From JANMZO01 sp031383405 (GTDB lineage Bacteria; Actinomycetota; Acidimicrobiia; Acidimicrobiales; JANYDT01), in assembly GCA_031383405.1 (NCBI GenBank), contig JANMZO010000022.1:13451-77450 (forward strand): a stretch of DNA of 64,000 bases, given 5' to 3'. Below the pieces are notes generated by a model. That model worked only from the letters and a program-made list of their open reading frames with translations, was not told the origin of the DNA and ran no database searches. Within the stretch, counting starts at the first letter, position 1; each line of letters opens with the position of its first letter. A program made the translations under genes and the position numbers. Of this stretch, positions 8,532-17,047 are shown piece after piece.

Positions 8532-9698
8532 ATGACCCTTGTGCTTCGCTACCTCACTGCCGGAGAATCTCACGGTCAAGCGTTGACGGTGATCATGGAA
8601 GGCGTTCCCGCCGGCCTGTCAATCACGGTCGAGGAGATTCAGGCGGAACTCGGCCGGCGCCGTCTGGGCTACGGGCGTGGACCCCGAATGCGCTTCGAAC
8701 AAGACGAGGTGACGTTGCTCGGAGGGGTCCGTCATGGTCACACGCTGGGCTCGCCGGTGAGCATCCAGATCGGTAACACCGAGTGGCCGAAATGGCAGGA
8801 CGAGATGAGCCCGGCTCCCGGGGTGACGACCAAGCCGCTCACAAAGCCCCGTCCCGGGCACGCCGACCTTACCGGCATGCAGAAATATGGCTTCACCGAT
8901 GCACGCGATGTGCTCGAGCGCGCTAGCGCCCGGGAAACCGCCGCCCGCTGCGCCGCCGGCGCAGTTGCCAAAGCGCTCATGGCGACCGTCGGAACACAGA
9001 TCATCAGCCATGTGATCCAGATGGGCCCGGCCCGAAGTAAGGCAACCGCGCGTCCGCAGCCGAGCGATCTCAGGCAGGTAGATGAATCGGCCGTACGGTG
9101 CTTCGACACGGCCGCCGAACTCGAGATGATCGACGAGATCAAAGCTGCAGCGAAAGACGGCGACAGCCTCGGCGGCATTGTGGAAGTGCTCGGGTACGGC
9201 GTTCCTGTCGGCCTCGGCAGTCATGTGCACTGGGACCGCAAGCTCGACTCGCTCCTCGCTGCGGCGCTTATGAGCATCCAAGCCGTCAAGGGCGTGGAGA
9301 TCGGAGACGGTTTCGAAGTGGCCGGTCGCCGTGGCAGCCTGGCCCACGACCCAATCGTTTGGAACCCGGCGACGCAGCAGTACCGTCGCGAGTCGAGCTT
9401 GGCCGGCGGCACGGAAGGCGGTATGTCGACCGGTGAACTACTCGTCGCCCGGGTGGCCATGAAGCCCCTCGCCACGCTCAACAAGCCGACGCTCGCCACC
9501 GTCGACATGGCGACGAAGGAGGCAACCGTCAGCTTCAAAGAGCGCACGGATGTGACCGCGGTTCCGGCCATGGGTGTCGTCGCCGAAACGATGGTGGCGC
9601 TGGTGCTGGCCGGCGAGGCGCTGCGAAAGTTCGGTGGCGATTCCCTCAGCGAGTTCGTCCGCAACCATGACTCGTTCGTCCGCTCGCTCAACCCCTGA
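8532..9698 (+). CDS. aroC: Chorismate synthase
   Basis: FMN-dependent 1,4-elimination of phosphate from EPSP to give chorismate. The 388-residue product starts LRYLTAGESHGQAL, the conserved N terminus with the catalytic His. GRRRLGYGRGPRM (FMN/substrate site), RPGHADLTGMQKYGFTDARDVLERASARETAARCAAGA (positions about 107-145) and GGTEGGMS are all intact. An upstream in-frame start at 8415 would add 39 residues lying over the previous gene's end and is unlike the family, so ATG 8532 is preferred. It is followed 14 bp later by aroK. Identification is secure. Confidence 0.97.
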   Translation: MTLVLRYLTAGESHGQALTVIMEGVPAGLSITVEEIQAELGRRRLGYGRGPRMRFEQDEVTLLGGVRHGHTLGSPVSIQIGNTEWPKWQDEMSPAPGVTTKPLTKPRPGHADLTGMQKYGFTDARDVLERASARETAARCAAGAVAKALMATVGTQIISHVIQMGPARSKATARPQPSDLRQVDESAVRCFDTAAELEMIDEIKAAAKDGDSLGGIVEVLGYGVPVGLGSHVHWDRKLDSLLAAALMSIQAVKGVEIGDGFEVAGRRGSLAHDPIVWNPATQQYRRESSLAGGTEGGMSTGELLVARVAMKPLATLNKPTLATVDMATKEATVSFKERTDVTAVPAMGVVAETMVALVLAGEALRKFGGDSLSEFVRNHDSFVRSLNP

Positions 9699-9712
9699 CG
9701 GTTCGGCGTTCG

Positions 9713-10378
9713 ATGACTGACGTACGCACGGTCGGAGCGGCAACGGTCAGCGCGGCAACGGTCGGAGCGGAAACGGTCGGAGCGGAAACGGTCAGAGCGG
9801 AAACGGTCGGTGAATTTCTGGGAAGCCCGGTTGTCGGGTCGGTGGCGGTCGGTTCGGCACCATGGTCACGACACATTGTCCTCGTCGGCATGATGGCCTC
9901 GGGGAAGACGACTGTCGGCCGCTTTCTGGCCGCCCAACTCGACCGGCAGTTGCTCGATCTCGACTCGGTCCTGGTCGAAGGCATGGGCATGTCGATTTCC
10001 GAAGCCTTCGATTTGCACGGGGAAGCGTGGTTTCGCTCCCAGGAATCGGCGGCGTTGGTCGAGGTTCTCCGACGGCCTGAACCGACGATCGTGTCCCCGG
10101 GGGGTGGTGTTGTGCTGGCGGCCAGAAACCGGGAGGTTCTGAAGCGCTCAGCCCGTAACGTATGGCTGCGGGCCACCCCGGAAACGATCATCCGGCGGGT
10201 CGGATCGGGCTCGGGGCGTCCACTTCTGGCCGGAAATACCGAGGACCGGGTCCGACGCATCGACGCCGAGCGCCGCGGACTCTACGCTGAGGTCGCAACG
10301 GTGGTGGTCGACGTCGACGACCTCACAACGCCACAGATCGCCGAGTGTATACGCGCCGCGTTCCACGATCTCTGCTGA
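9713..10378 (+). CDS. aroK: Shikimate kinase with a repeat-bearing N-terminal extension
   Basis: Phosphorylates shikimate at O3. The kinase core begins near residue 50 with HIVLVGMMASGKTTVGRFLA (Walker A). LDLDSVLVEGMGMSISEAF and the shikimate-binding PGGGVVL follow, then the lid RPLLAGNT. The core is about 170 residues, normal for AroK. The extra N-terminal segment is made almost wholly of a five-residue repeat (TVGAE type) encoded by 15-bp DNA repeats. It could be translated from ATG 9713, or translation could begin at the in-frame GTG 9842 next to the core. Neither start has a strong ribosome-binding site. In many genomes aroB follows directly; here two large genes intervene. Confidence 0.9.
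   Translation: MTDVRTVGAATVSAATVGAETVGAETVRAETVGEFLGSPVVGSVAVGSAPWSRHIVLVGMMASGKTTVGRFLAAQLDRQLLDLDSVLVEGMGMSISEAFDLHGEAWFRSQESAALVEVLRRPEPTIVSPGGGVVLAARNREVLKRSARNVWLRATPETIIRRVGSGSGRPLLAGNTEDRVRRIDAERRGLYAEVATVVVDVDDLTTPQIAECIRAAFHDLC
9728..9802. repeat. 15-bp tandem repeat, five units, at the aroK 5' end
   Basis: Unit ACGGTCGGAGCGGAA at 9728, 9743, 9758, 9773 and 9788, with one to three substitutions per copy and a partial sixth copy after it. It is in frame with aroK and encodes a five-residue repeat of the type TVGAE. Confidence 0.95.
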
Positions 10379-10672
10379 AGGACTTCGGCCGTGAGATACG
10401 CTTCCACGGTTTCGCGACCATAGGTTCCGGCTACCGACGACTGGGTGCCTATACCCCATCACCGGGGTGTGGATCGGTTGCGTCTTCGTGGATCCCCGAT
10501 GTGTATCAGCCGACGCTCAGATGGCCAGATGTGCGGTAAACCTACGGGATTTGACCGGGCGACAGACCCGATAGGCGATAGCCAGCGGGATAACAAGGGT
10601 AAGCGAAGAACGCCGCTCTCGGTGGTCTTGCGTGGCAAGATGCACAGACAAGTTCATAGGGAAGGCCGCGCA
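10379..10672. other. Intergenic region before the alpha-2-macroglobulin gene
   Basis: About 294 bases without a recognised gene. A short hairpin can form at about 10452-10472 (ACCCC and GGGGT arms). An upstream in-frame start at 10445 would extend the next protein by 76 residues with no signal-peptide character, so I treat the stretch as leader. I compared it by eye with c-di-GMP and c-di-AMP riboswitch patterns and found no convincing match. Confidence 0.4.
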
Positions 10673-13600
10673 ATGCAATCGACGGAAAACCGCCGTACAC
10701 CTAAAGCGAAACGAACATCGGCCAGGCATCGTCGGCGGTCGCTGCTGCAGTTCGGGCTTGGGATCGTGACGGCGGTCGGCATAACGGCCGTTGGCTTCCC
10801 CTTTGTGGCCTCGGGCCAATCGTCGTCGGGCCCATCCTCGGGTCAGACGGTCCAAGCTTTCGCTGCGGCGCCCGCCACTTCCACCACCACGAAGGCAACC
10901 TCTGAGGTTCGAAAGCCCAGCTACGGCGACGTTGACACCGCCCGGAGCACGGCTGCGTTGACGGTGGTGCTCGCAGCCCCGTCGGGCGCCCTTCGCTCGA
11001 CGAGTTCGGCAAGTGAGATACGTTGGATTTTTGATCGCCCCGTGACCCAACTCGGCGCAATTGACAAACAACTGGATCCGAAGAAGTACGTTTCGATCAC
11101 ACCGAACCTCGATGGCAAGTTCCGATGGGTGTCGACGCGTGCCCTCGTTTTTGAACCAACCTCGGTTCCGGGTTCATCGACGTACACTGTCACCCTCGCG
11201 GCCGGGTTCCCGGCCATCGATGGCACGAGCCTCGCCGAGCCCAAGGTGACGAGATTCTCCACCCCGACGATTTCGTGCTCGCTGGTCGACACCCAACTTC
11301 CGCGGGTCCGGGTCCACTGCGACCAGCCATCTACGATCAAATCCGTAGGCGCGCATACGGTCATCGAATACTTGCGCCTCGAATCTGATTCCGGCGACTC
11401 GTTCGCTACTCAGTACCGTCCGGCCGCCACCGACCTGGCCACGATGAAAAAGATCGACCCGGCCGGAACTGCGGCACTCGAAAAGGTGATTGCCCGGCTC
11501 GATTCGGCCAAGGAGGTTGTGGCCACCCACGGGGTCCGCATCGTGCGTGAGGAGTTATGCGACGCAACGAAGGACCCGTCAGTCGACAACACCTGCTTCG
11601 TTTTTGAAGGTATCCGTCCTGTAGTGCTCGATACCGTGGCCCGCCTCAAGTTCTCGGCCGGGACCGTTACCTCCGAAGGTCCGCTCCTCGGAAAAGCCTC
11701 GGTCGATGGTCGTATTCCAACCGAGCGTTCCCCCCTTGTCGTCATGAACGCCTGCTCGAAGAACTGCAACCCCGAAAGCTACTTCGGACTGGAAATGGCC
11801 GGCGACGGGTTTTCACCCTTGGGTCTCGATGGAGCGATCACCGTGAAGGACATCGGAGCGAAGAAGTCGGTGACCTACCGGATCCCGGCCGACCTGACCA
11901 TCAAATCCGAAGACGACGTCGACTCGTTGCCCGGCAATCTCCGTTACCCGCTGTCGCTTTCATGGGCTGGCATCAAACCTCTGCGGACCTATGAAGTGAG
12001 TGTCTCGCCGAAGGCCCGAAACATCTCCGGCCGCGGCCTCGGCTACACCGCCGTTCGCACGTTCTCTCTCGGCAACTACCCGGCGTTCGCGTTCATTTCC
12101 GGTGGCGAGCAGGTCGTCGAGTCCGAGGTCAACGGCTTGCGGCTCCGCTCGCGCAACACCACCGAAGTTGATGAGATTGTTTCCCGCGTGGACAGGGGAG
12201 ACCTTGTTGCGCAAATACGGGCCTACGCCGGAACCTCGACCGATCCCCTCGACCTCAACAAGGTCGGTTCGTCGAAGGTTACGCTGACCCCGAAGACGAA
12301 CTACTCAGCGAGTTCGGTCGTGCCGTTCCCTGACAAGAAGCCGGGCGTGTTTCTGGTAGCGGTGAGGGCAAGAAAGTACGTCGGGAAGAGTCGTTACAAC
12401 GACCAGGGTTACCAGTGGAACGGGTCCGATCAGAACGCGGCGGATGAAGCGGCCAAGTCGGCTAAGGGCACGGGAGCATACGGGGATGGTTGGTCGAGCG
12501 CGCTTGTGCAGCGAACGGATCTCGCCGTGACGCTGAAGCGCTCGGAGAGCAACGTTGTCGTGGTGGTCACAAGCCTGGCCGACGCGAAGCCGGTGAAGGG
12601 CGCCGAGGTGTCGCTCTACGATTCCGACGACCATCCGTACTGGACCGGAAAGACCGGTGAGGAAGGCATCGTCGAAGGCAAGGTATCCAAGAACAAAGCT
12701 TGTGCGTCCGGCTGTGATGTGGTCGCGGTCGTCCAACACGATGGTGATATCGCGTATGCCCTCAGCTACTGGCGTGACTGGGGCGATGACGTTCGCTACA
12801 GCGACGTGAGCGACTCGTCGGCGCCCGACTCCTCCGGCGGTTCCGAAGCCGACCTCGTCGACACCCAAGCGCCTACCACCGTGGCCGAAGACGCGGCCCC
12901 CACGCTTGCGCCGGGTGTCCACCGGATCGGGGCCGTGTTTGCCGACCGGGGCGTCTACAAGGTCGGTGAGGTAGTCAACATCAAGGGGTACCTGCGAAAT
13001 GAAACATTACGTGAACTTACCTTTCCCGACGGTGTGAAGAAGGCGACTGTCACGGTCACCGACCCACGCAATACCGTGATCGCGTCCAACAAGGTCGACG
13101 TTTCTTCCAGTGGCGCTTTCGACACCACGGTCACTGTCCCGACCGCTGCCGTACAAGGCGACTACAGCATCGCGGTTGACAACACGTTCACCTCCTTCCT
13201 CGTTACGACGTTCCGCAAACCCGACTTCGTCGTAGACGTCAAAGCCACGCCGGGTTCGGTCGTGCGCGGCAAGTCGATCAGCTTCGATGTCACGGGTCGC
13301 TATCTCTACGGGTCCCCAATGACGGGTGATCCGCTGAATGCGAGCTACTCCGCCAACTACCTCACCATCAACCCTCTGGCCGACATTCGCGGCCCGCAGT
13401 ACCAGGGCTTCACATGGACATTCACGTGTGAGTACGCGCAGACGGCCGACACGCCCGACCCTGATGCCACCTCCGGCGATGAGTGTTACGACTCCGCAGG
13501 AGGCGATCTGAGCGGCCAGAACTCCGCGACGCTAGACACTGCCGGACACTACGTCGAGACCATCCAGGCGCCGGTGCGCAGCAAGCGTCACTACCCGGTC

Positions 13601-16600
13601 GGGCTCGGCTACGAGGCCAACGTCAGCGATGTAAGTCGCCAGTCATTCGCGGGTCGAACATCGGCGATCGTTCACCCGGGTGAGTACTACGTGGGCGTCC
13701 GTCAGAAGGAGTACTTCACCACCTCCAAGAAGCCGATGGTGATCGACCTCATCGCGGGATCGCCCGACGGCAAAGTTGTAACCGGAGCAAACGTGACCGT
13801 CGATCTTTTCCGGTGGGACTACGTCACGACGAAGCGCAAGAACGACGACGACACCGTGACGACGGTCGGTACCTGGAAATCGACACAAGCCGGCACCGCG
13901 AAGGCAAAGACCGCGGGCCAGCCGGTGTCGGTTTCGTTCACCCCGGATAAGGCGGGCACCTATGAGGTCAGGGCCCATGCCAAGGACGCTTCCGGCAACT
14001 ATCTCGAATCGGGCTTTTCGACCTATGTGCTCGGACCGGACTTCGTGCCGTGGTACACCGACGACTCCCAGCCGCAACTCACGATGATCGCCGACAAGGC
14101 GTCGTACAAGCCGGGTGACAAGGCCCGCATCCTCATCCAGTCACCGTTCTCAAAAGCCACCGGCCTGCTTACCATCGAGCGCAATGGTGTTATGGAGCAC
14201 CGCCGTTTCGACGTCAACAGTTCGGCCACGTCGGTCGAGATTCCAATCACGGATGAATACACGCCCAATGTCTATGCCAGTGTGACCTTGTTCAAGGGCC
14301 GCACGGGTGCCCCGAGCAAGACCGACCCGTCGGACCCGAACCGCCCGCAGGTGCAGACCGGAACACTCAACCTTTCCGTTCCACCGAAGACAAAGGAACT
14401 TTCGGTGAGCGTCGAAACTGATAAGCGCGAGTATCTTCCTGCTGCCGATGCGTCGGCGACGGTGAAGGTTGTCGATGCCAAGGGTCAGCCGGCGAAGGGA
14501 GAGGTGACGCTGTGGGCGGTCGACGAGGGCGTCCTTCGCCTCACCAACTACACGGCACCCGATCTGCTCACCATGATGTACCCGGGTCGCTCGCTGAGCG
14601 TCGACACCGCCGACAGCCGAATGCGGCTGGTCGCGCGTAACCGCGACGATGAGAAGGGTGGCGTCGACGGTGCTGCCCCCGCACCGGGTGGCGGTGGAGG
14701 CGACGAAGAAGCCACGGTGGCGGAGGGTATACGCACCGACTTCCGCACCCTCGCCGCCTGGTCGGCCACCGTGAAGGTCGGCGACAACGGCATAGCTGTG
14801 GTGCCGATGAAGTTGCCGGAATCCCTCACGGAGTACCGCGTGATCGCGGTTGCTATCAGCGGTGCCGACCGTTTCGGCACCGGTAAGAGCAGCCTCACGA
14901 TCCGCAAGCCGTTCCTCGCCCTGGCGGCACTGCCCCGCTCGGTCAACATCGGAGACACCTTCGAAGCCGGCGCGACGCTCCGCAATCAAACCGGCACGGC
15001 TGCGCCTGCGACATTGACGATTGATCTTCCGGCCGACTCGCCGCTCGTGGTCGATGGCCCGAAGACACTGACCGCTTCCGCTCTCGGCGACGTTCCGACC
15101 GAGCTCCGGTTCAAGTTCCGTGCGCTGAAGACCGGCACCGCGACGTTCAATCTGAAGGCCAAGCTGGCCGACGGAGTCGGTGCCGAGCGTAACGACGCGC
15201 TCCGTGCCTCGATACCGGTCACCGTTACGCGTCGGCTGGAAACCGTTGCGACCTCGGGCACGGTGTCGGCCGGTGGAAAGCCTGATCTGGAGCCGATCAC
15301 CGTTCCCGCGGGGGTTTACGGTGACCTCGGATCGCTCGAAATCACCGCCTCGTCAAGTGCCCTTGCCGGTCTGCAAAACGGCATCACGCAGCTCGCCGAG
15401 TACCCCTACGGTTGTGTGGAACAGCGGTCGTCCCGCATCCGGGTGTTGCTTGACCTGGCTGCGCTGGCCGAGAAGTATCCGCTACCGGGCGTCAAGACCG
15501 GCAACATCAAGACGGTCGTCCAGGAGCAGATCAATCTCCTGCGCACGTATCAAACCGACACCGGCGGCCTCGCGTACTGGCCGGGTGATACGTATGCCGA
15601 CCAGTTCATCTCGCCCCGCGTGTTCCTTCTTCTCCTGGATGCCAAAGACGCCGGCTACAAGATCCCCGCGGGCATGATGGAGCAGTTGCAGTCCTATCTG
15701 ATTGAAATGGCCAGGGGTGAGCGCAGCGACAGCTTCGTCGATTCGTCCCTCCCGAACCAGGCTCAGGTGGCCTGGGCGCTGGCCCGGGCGGGGCACCCCG
15801 AATCCGGCCTCGTCGACTTCCTCTACGAAAAGCGCTTCGAGCTCTCGTTCCTGGAGCGGGTTCATCTCCTTCATGCCATGTTGGAAGCCGGGGAGAAGGG
15901 CAAGCGCCCGAACTCGCTGTTTGGCGATCTCACCTCAAGCGTGCGAACCGATGGCGGGCGGGCCATGGTCGAGGAAGACTTCGATTGGGCCAATTGGCCC
16001 AGCTTGAGTTACCTCGACGGCGGTCGTTCCCATGACACGGCGGCGTTCCTGTCGTTGCTCGTTCGTATCGACGCCAGCCACCCGTTGGTGACTCAGTTGG
16101 CGGCCGGGCTTCTGTCGCAACGCCGCAACGGGACGTGGGACAACACGTTGGAGAGTGGCTATGCGTTGAAGGCACTTCTCGACGTGTCGCGCTACGCGGA
16201 GAAGACGACGCCCGACTTCACGGCGAAGATCGCCATCGGAACATCCAAGTTGATGGATCAGAGGTTCGCCGGGTCGGATCTCTCGGTCGTCGGCTCTTCG
16301 ACGCCGATGGCAAAGCTAAGCACACTTAGTAAGCCTGGCACCGCCAGCCAACTGAGTATCTCGGCCGAGGGGAAGGGCACGTTGCACTGGGCGGCTTCGC
16401 TGCGATACGCGCCGAACCTGGCGTCGTTGAAGCCGCTTGATCAAGGTCTCACGGTCGAGCGTCGGTACTTCCCGTTCACCAAGACCGAGTACGACAAATC
16501 CGGAAACCTGATCCTCCCTCCGGCGAGCACGTCGTTCAAGGCGGGTGACCTGGTCCGCGTCGTCATCAAGGTGTCCACGCCACTCGCCCGCACGAACCTC

Positions 16601-17041
16601 GCGGTCGACGACCCGCTGCCCGCCGGACTCGAAGCCCTCAACGCGTCTCTCGCGTCCACGTCGCAGGCTGATGTCGGCGAGGGCGATACCGCCGGGGACG
16701 ACGGCAACGGAGCTTCGGCCTACGACCGGGTCGAGATCGGCAACGACCGGGTGCTGTTCTTTGCGAACCAGTTTTCAGCGGGCGAGCACGTGACGTCGTA
16801 CATCGCCCGTGCCACCGCGCCAGGCACGTTCGTCGTCGCTCCGACCCAGGCCGAAGACATGTACCGCCCCGACGTGTTCGGCCGCAACGGAACCGCCACC
16901 ATCGTGATTGCGCCCCCGGTCGGAAAGGCTGCGGCGCCCGTGTCGACCGTGGCGCCCGTATCGACCGTATCGCCCGTGTCGACCGCCAAAGTGGCCTCGA
17001 CACCGGCGTCGGCCGGGGTCACCACGACGACGAAAAAGTAA
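10673..17041 (+). CDS. Bacterial alpha-2-macroglobulin family protein (YfhM-like)
   Basis: Very large secreted protein (2122 residues). Bacterial alpha-2-macroglobulins trap attacking proteases through a bait region and a reactive thioester. Basic residues and a hydrophobic stretch at about 22-45 form a signal peptide with no lipobox. Repeated beta-rich MG domains follow. The thioester motif YGCVEQ has its Cys at residue 1581 and is intact, followed by the alpha-helical thioester domain (WPGDTYADQFISPRV). The C-terminal 30 residues are Thr/Val/Ser/Pro-rich, with three APVSTV-type 18-bp repeats. E. coli YfhM is shorter (about 1650 residues). The PBP1C gene begins 6 bp later, the classical yfhM-pbpC pair linking protease defence with wall repair. 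ATG 10673 gives the signal peptide at the right place. Confidence 0.93.
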   Translation: MQSTENRRTPKAKRTSARHRRRSLLQFGLGIVTAVGITAVGFPFVASGQSSSGPSSGQTVQAFAAAPATSTTTKATSEVRKPSYGDVDTARSTAALTVVLAAPSGALRSTSSASEIRWIFDRPVTQLGAIDKQLDPKKYVSITPNLDGKFRWVSTRALVFEPTSVPGSSTYTVTLAAGFPAIDGTSLAEPKVTRFSTPTISCSLVDTQLPRVRVHCDQPSTIKSVGAHTVIEYLRLESDSGDSFATQYRPAATDLATMKKIDPAGTAALEKVIARLDSAKEVVATHGVRIVREELCDATKDPSVDNTCFVFEGIRPVVLDTVARLKFSAGTVTSEGPLLGKASVDGRIPTERSPLVVMNACSKNCNPESYFGLEMAGDGFSPLGLDGAITVKDIGAKKSVTYRIPADLTIKSEDDVDSLPGNLRYPLSLSWAGIKPLRTYEVSVSPKARNISGRGLGYTAVRTFSLGNYPAFAFISGGEQVVESEVNGLRLRSRNTTEVDEIVSRVDRGDLVAQIRAYAGTSTDPLDLNKVGSSKVTLTPKTNYSASSVVPFPDKKPGVFLVAVRARKYVGKSRYNDQGYQWNGSDQNAADEAAKSAKGTGAYGDGWSSALVQRTDLAVTLKRSESNVVVVVTSLADAKPVKGAEVSLYDSDDHPYWTGKTGEEGIVEGKVSKNKACASGCDVVAVVQHDGDIAYALSYWRDWGDDVRYSDVSDSSAPDSSGGSEADLVDTQAPTTVAEDAAPTLAPGVHRIGAVFADRGVYKVGEVVNIKGYLRNETLRELTFPDGVKKATVTVTDPRNTVIASNKVDVSSSGAFDTTVTVPTAAVQGDYSIAVDNTFTSFLVTTFRKPDFVVDVKATPGSVVRGKSISFDVTGRYLYGSPMTGDPLNASYSANYLTINPLADIRGPQYQGFTWTFTCEYAQTADTPDPDATSGDECYDSAGGDLSGQNSATLDTAGHYVETIQAPVRSKRHYPVGLGYEANVSDVSRQSFAGRTSAIVHPGEYYVGVRQKEYFTTSKKPMVIDLIAGSPDGKVVTGANVTVDLFRWDYVTTKRKNDDDTVTTVGTWKSTQAGTAKAKTAGQPVSVSFTPDKAGTYEVRAHAKDASGNYLESGFSTYVLGPDFVPWYTDDSQPQLTMIADKASYKPGDKARILIQSPFSKATGLLTIERNGVMEHRRFDVNSSATSVEIPITDEYTPNVYASVTLFKGRTGAPSKTDPSDPNRPQVQTGTLNLSVPPKTKELSVSVETDKREYLPAADASATVKVVDAKGQPAKGEVTLWAVDEGVLRLTNYTAPDLLTMMYPGRSLSVDTADSRMRLVARNRDDEKGGVDGAAPAPGGGGGDEEATVAEGIRTDFRTLAAWSATVKVGDNGIAVVPMKLPESLTEYRVIAVAISGADRFGTGKSSLTIRKPFLALAALPRSVNIGDTFEAGATLRNQTGTAAPATLTIDLPADSPLVVDGPKTLTASALGDVPTELRFKFRALKTGTATFNLKAKLADGVGAERNDALRASIPVTVTRRLETVATSGTVSAGGKPDLEPITVPAGVYGDLGSLEITASSSALAGLQNGITQLAEYPYGCVEQRSSRIRVLLDLAALAEKYPLPGVKTGNIKTVVQEQINLLRTYQTDTGGLAYWPGDTYADQFISPRVFLLLLDAKDAGYKIPAGMMEQLQSYLIEMARGERSDSFVDSSLPNQAQVAWALARAGHPESGLVDFLYEKRFELSFLERVHLLHAMLEAGEKGKRPNSLFGDLTSSVRTDGGRAMVEEDFDWANWPSLSYLDGGRSHDTAAFLSLLVRIDASHPLVTQLAAGLLSQRRNGTWDNTLESGYALKALLDVSRYAEKTTPDFTAKIAIGTSKLMDQRFAGSDLSVVGSSTPMAKLSTLSKPGTASQLSISAEGKGTLHWAASLRYAPNLASLKPLDQGLTVERRYFPFTKTEYDKSGNLILPPASTSFKAGDLVRVVIKVSTPLARTNLAVDDPLPAGLEALNASLASTSQADVGEGDTAGDDGNGASAYDRVEIGNDRVLFFANQFSAGEHVTSYIARATAPGTFVVAPTQAEDMYRPDVFGRNGTATIVIAPPVGKAAAPVSTVAPVSTVSPVSTAKVASTPASAGVTTTTKK
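16933..16986. repeat. 18-bp tandem repeat in the alpha-2-macroglobulin tail
   Basis: Three 18-bp units (GCGCCCGTGTCGACCGTG type) at 16933, 16951 and 16969 encode APVSTV, APVSTV and SPVSTA in the C-terminal low-complexity tail. Confidence 0.85.
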
Positions 17042-17047
17042 GCGTGC

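Noticed and set aside
10379..10672. Cyclic dinucleotide riboswitch before the alpha-2-macroglobulin gene
   Set aside because: Scattered similarity (GGTAAACC-like) does not extend to the conserved stems or tetraloop contacts.
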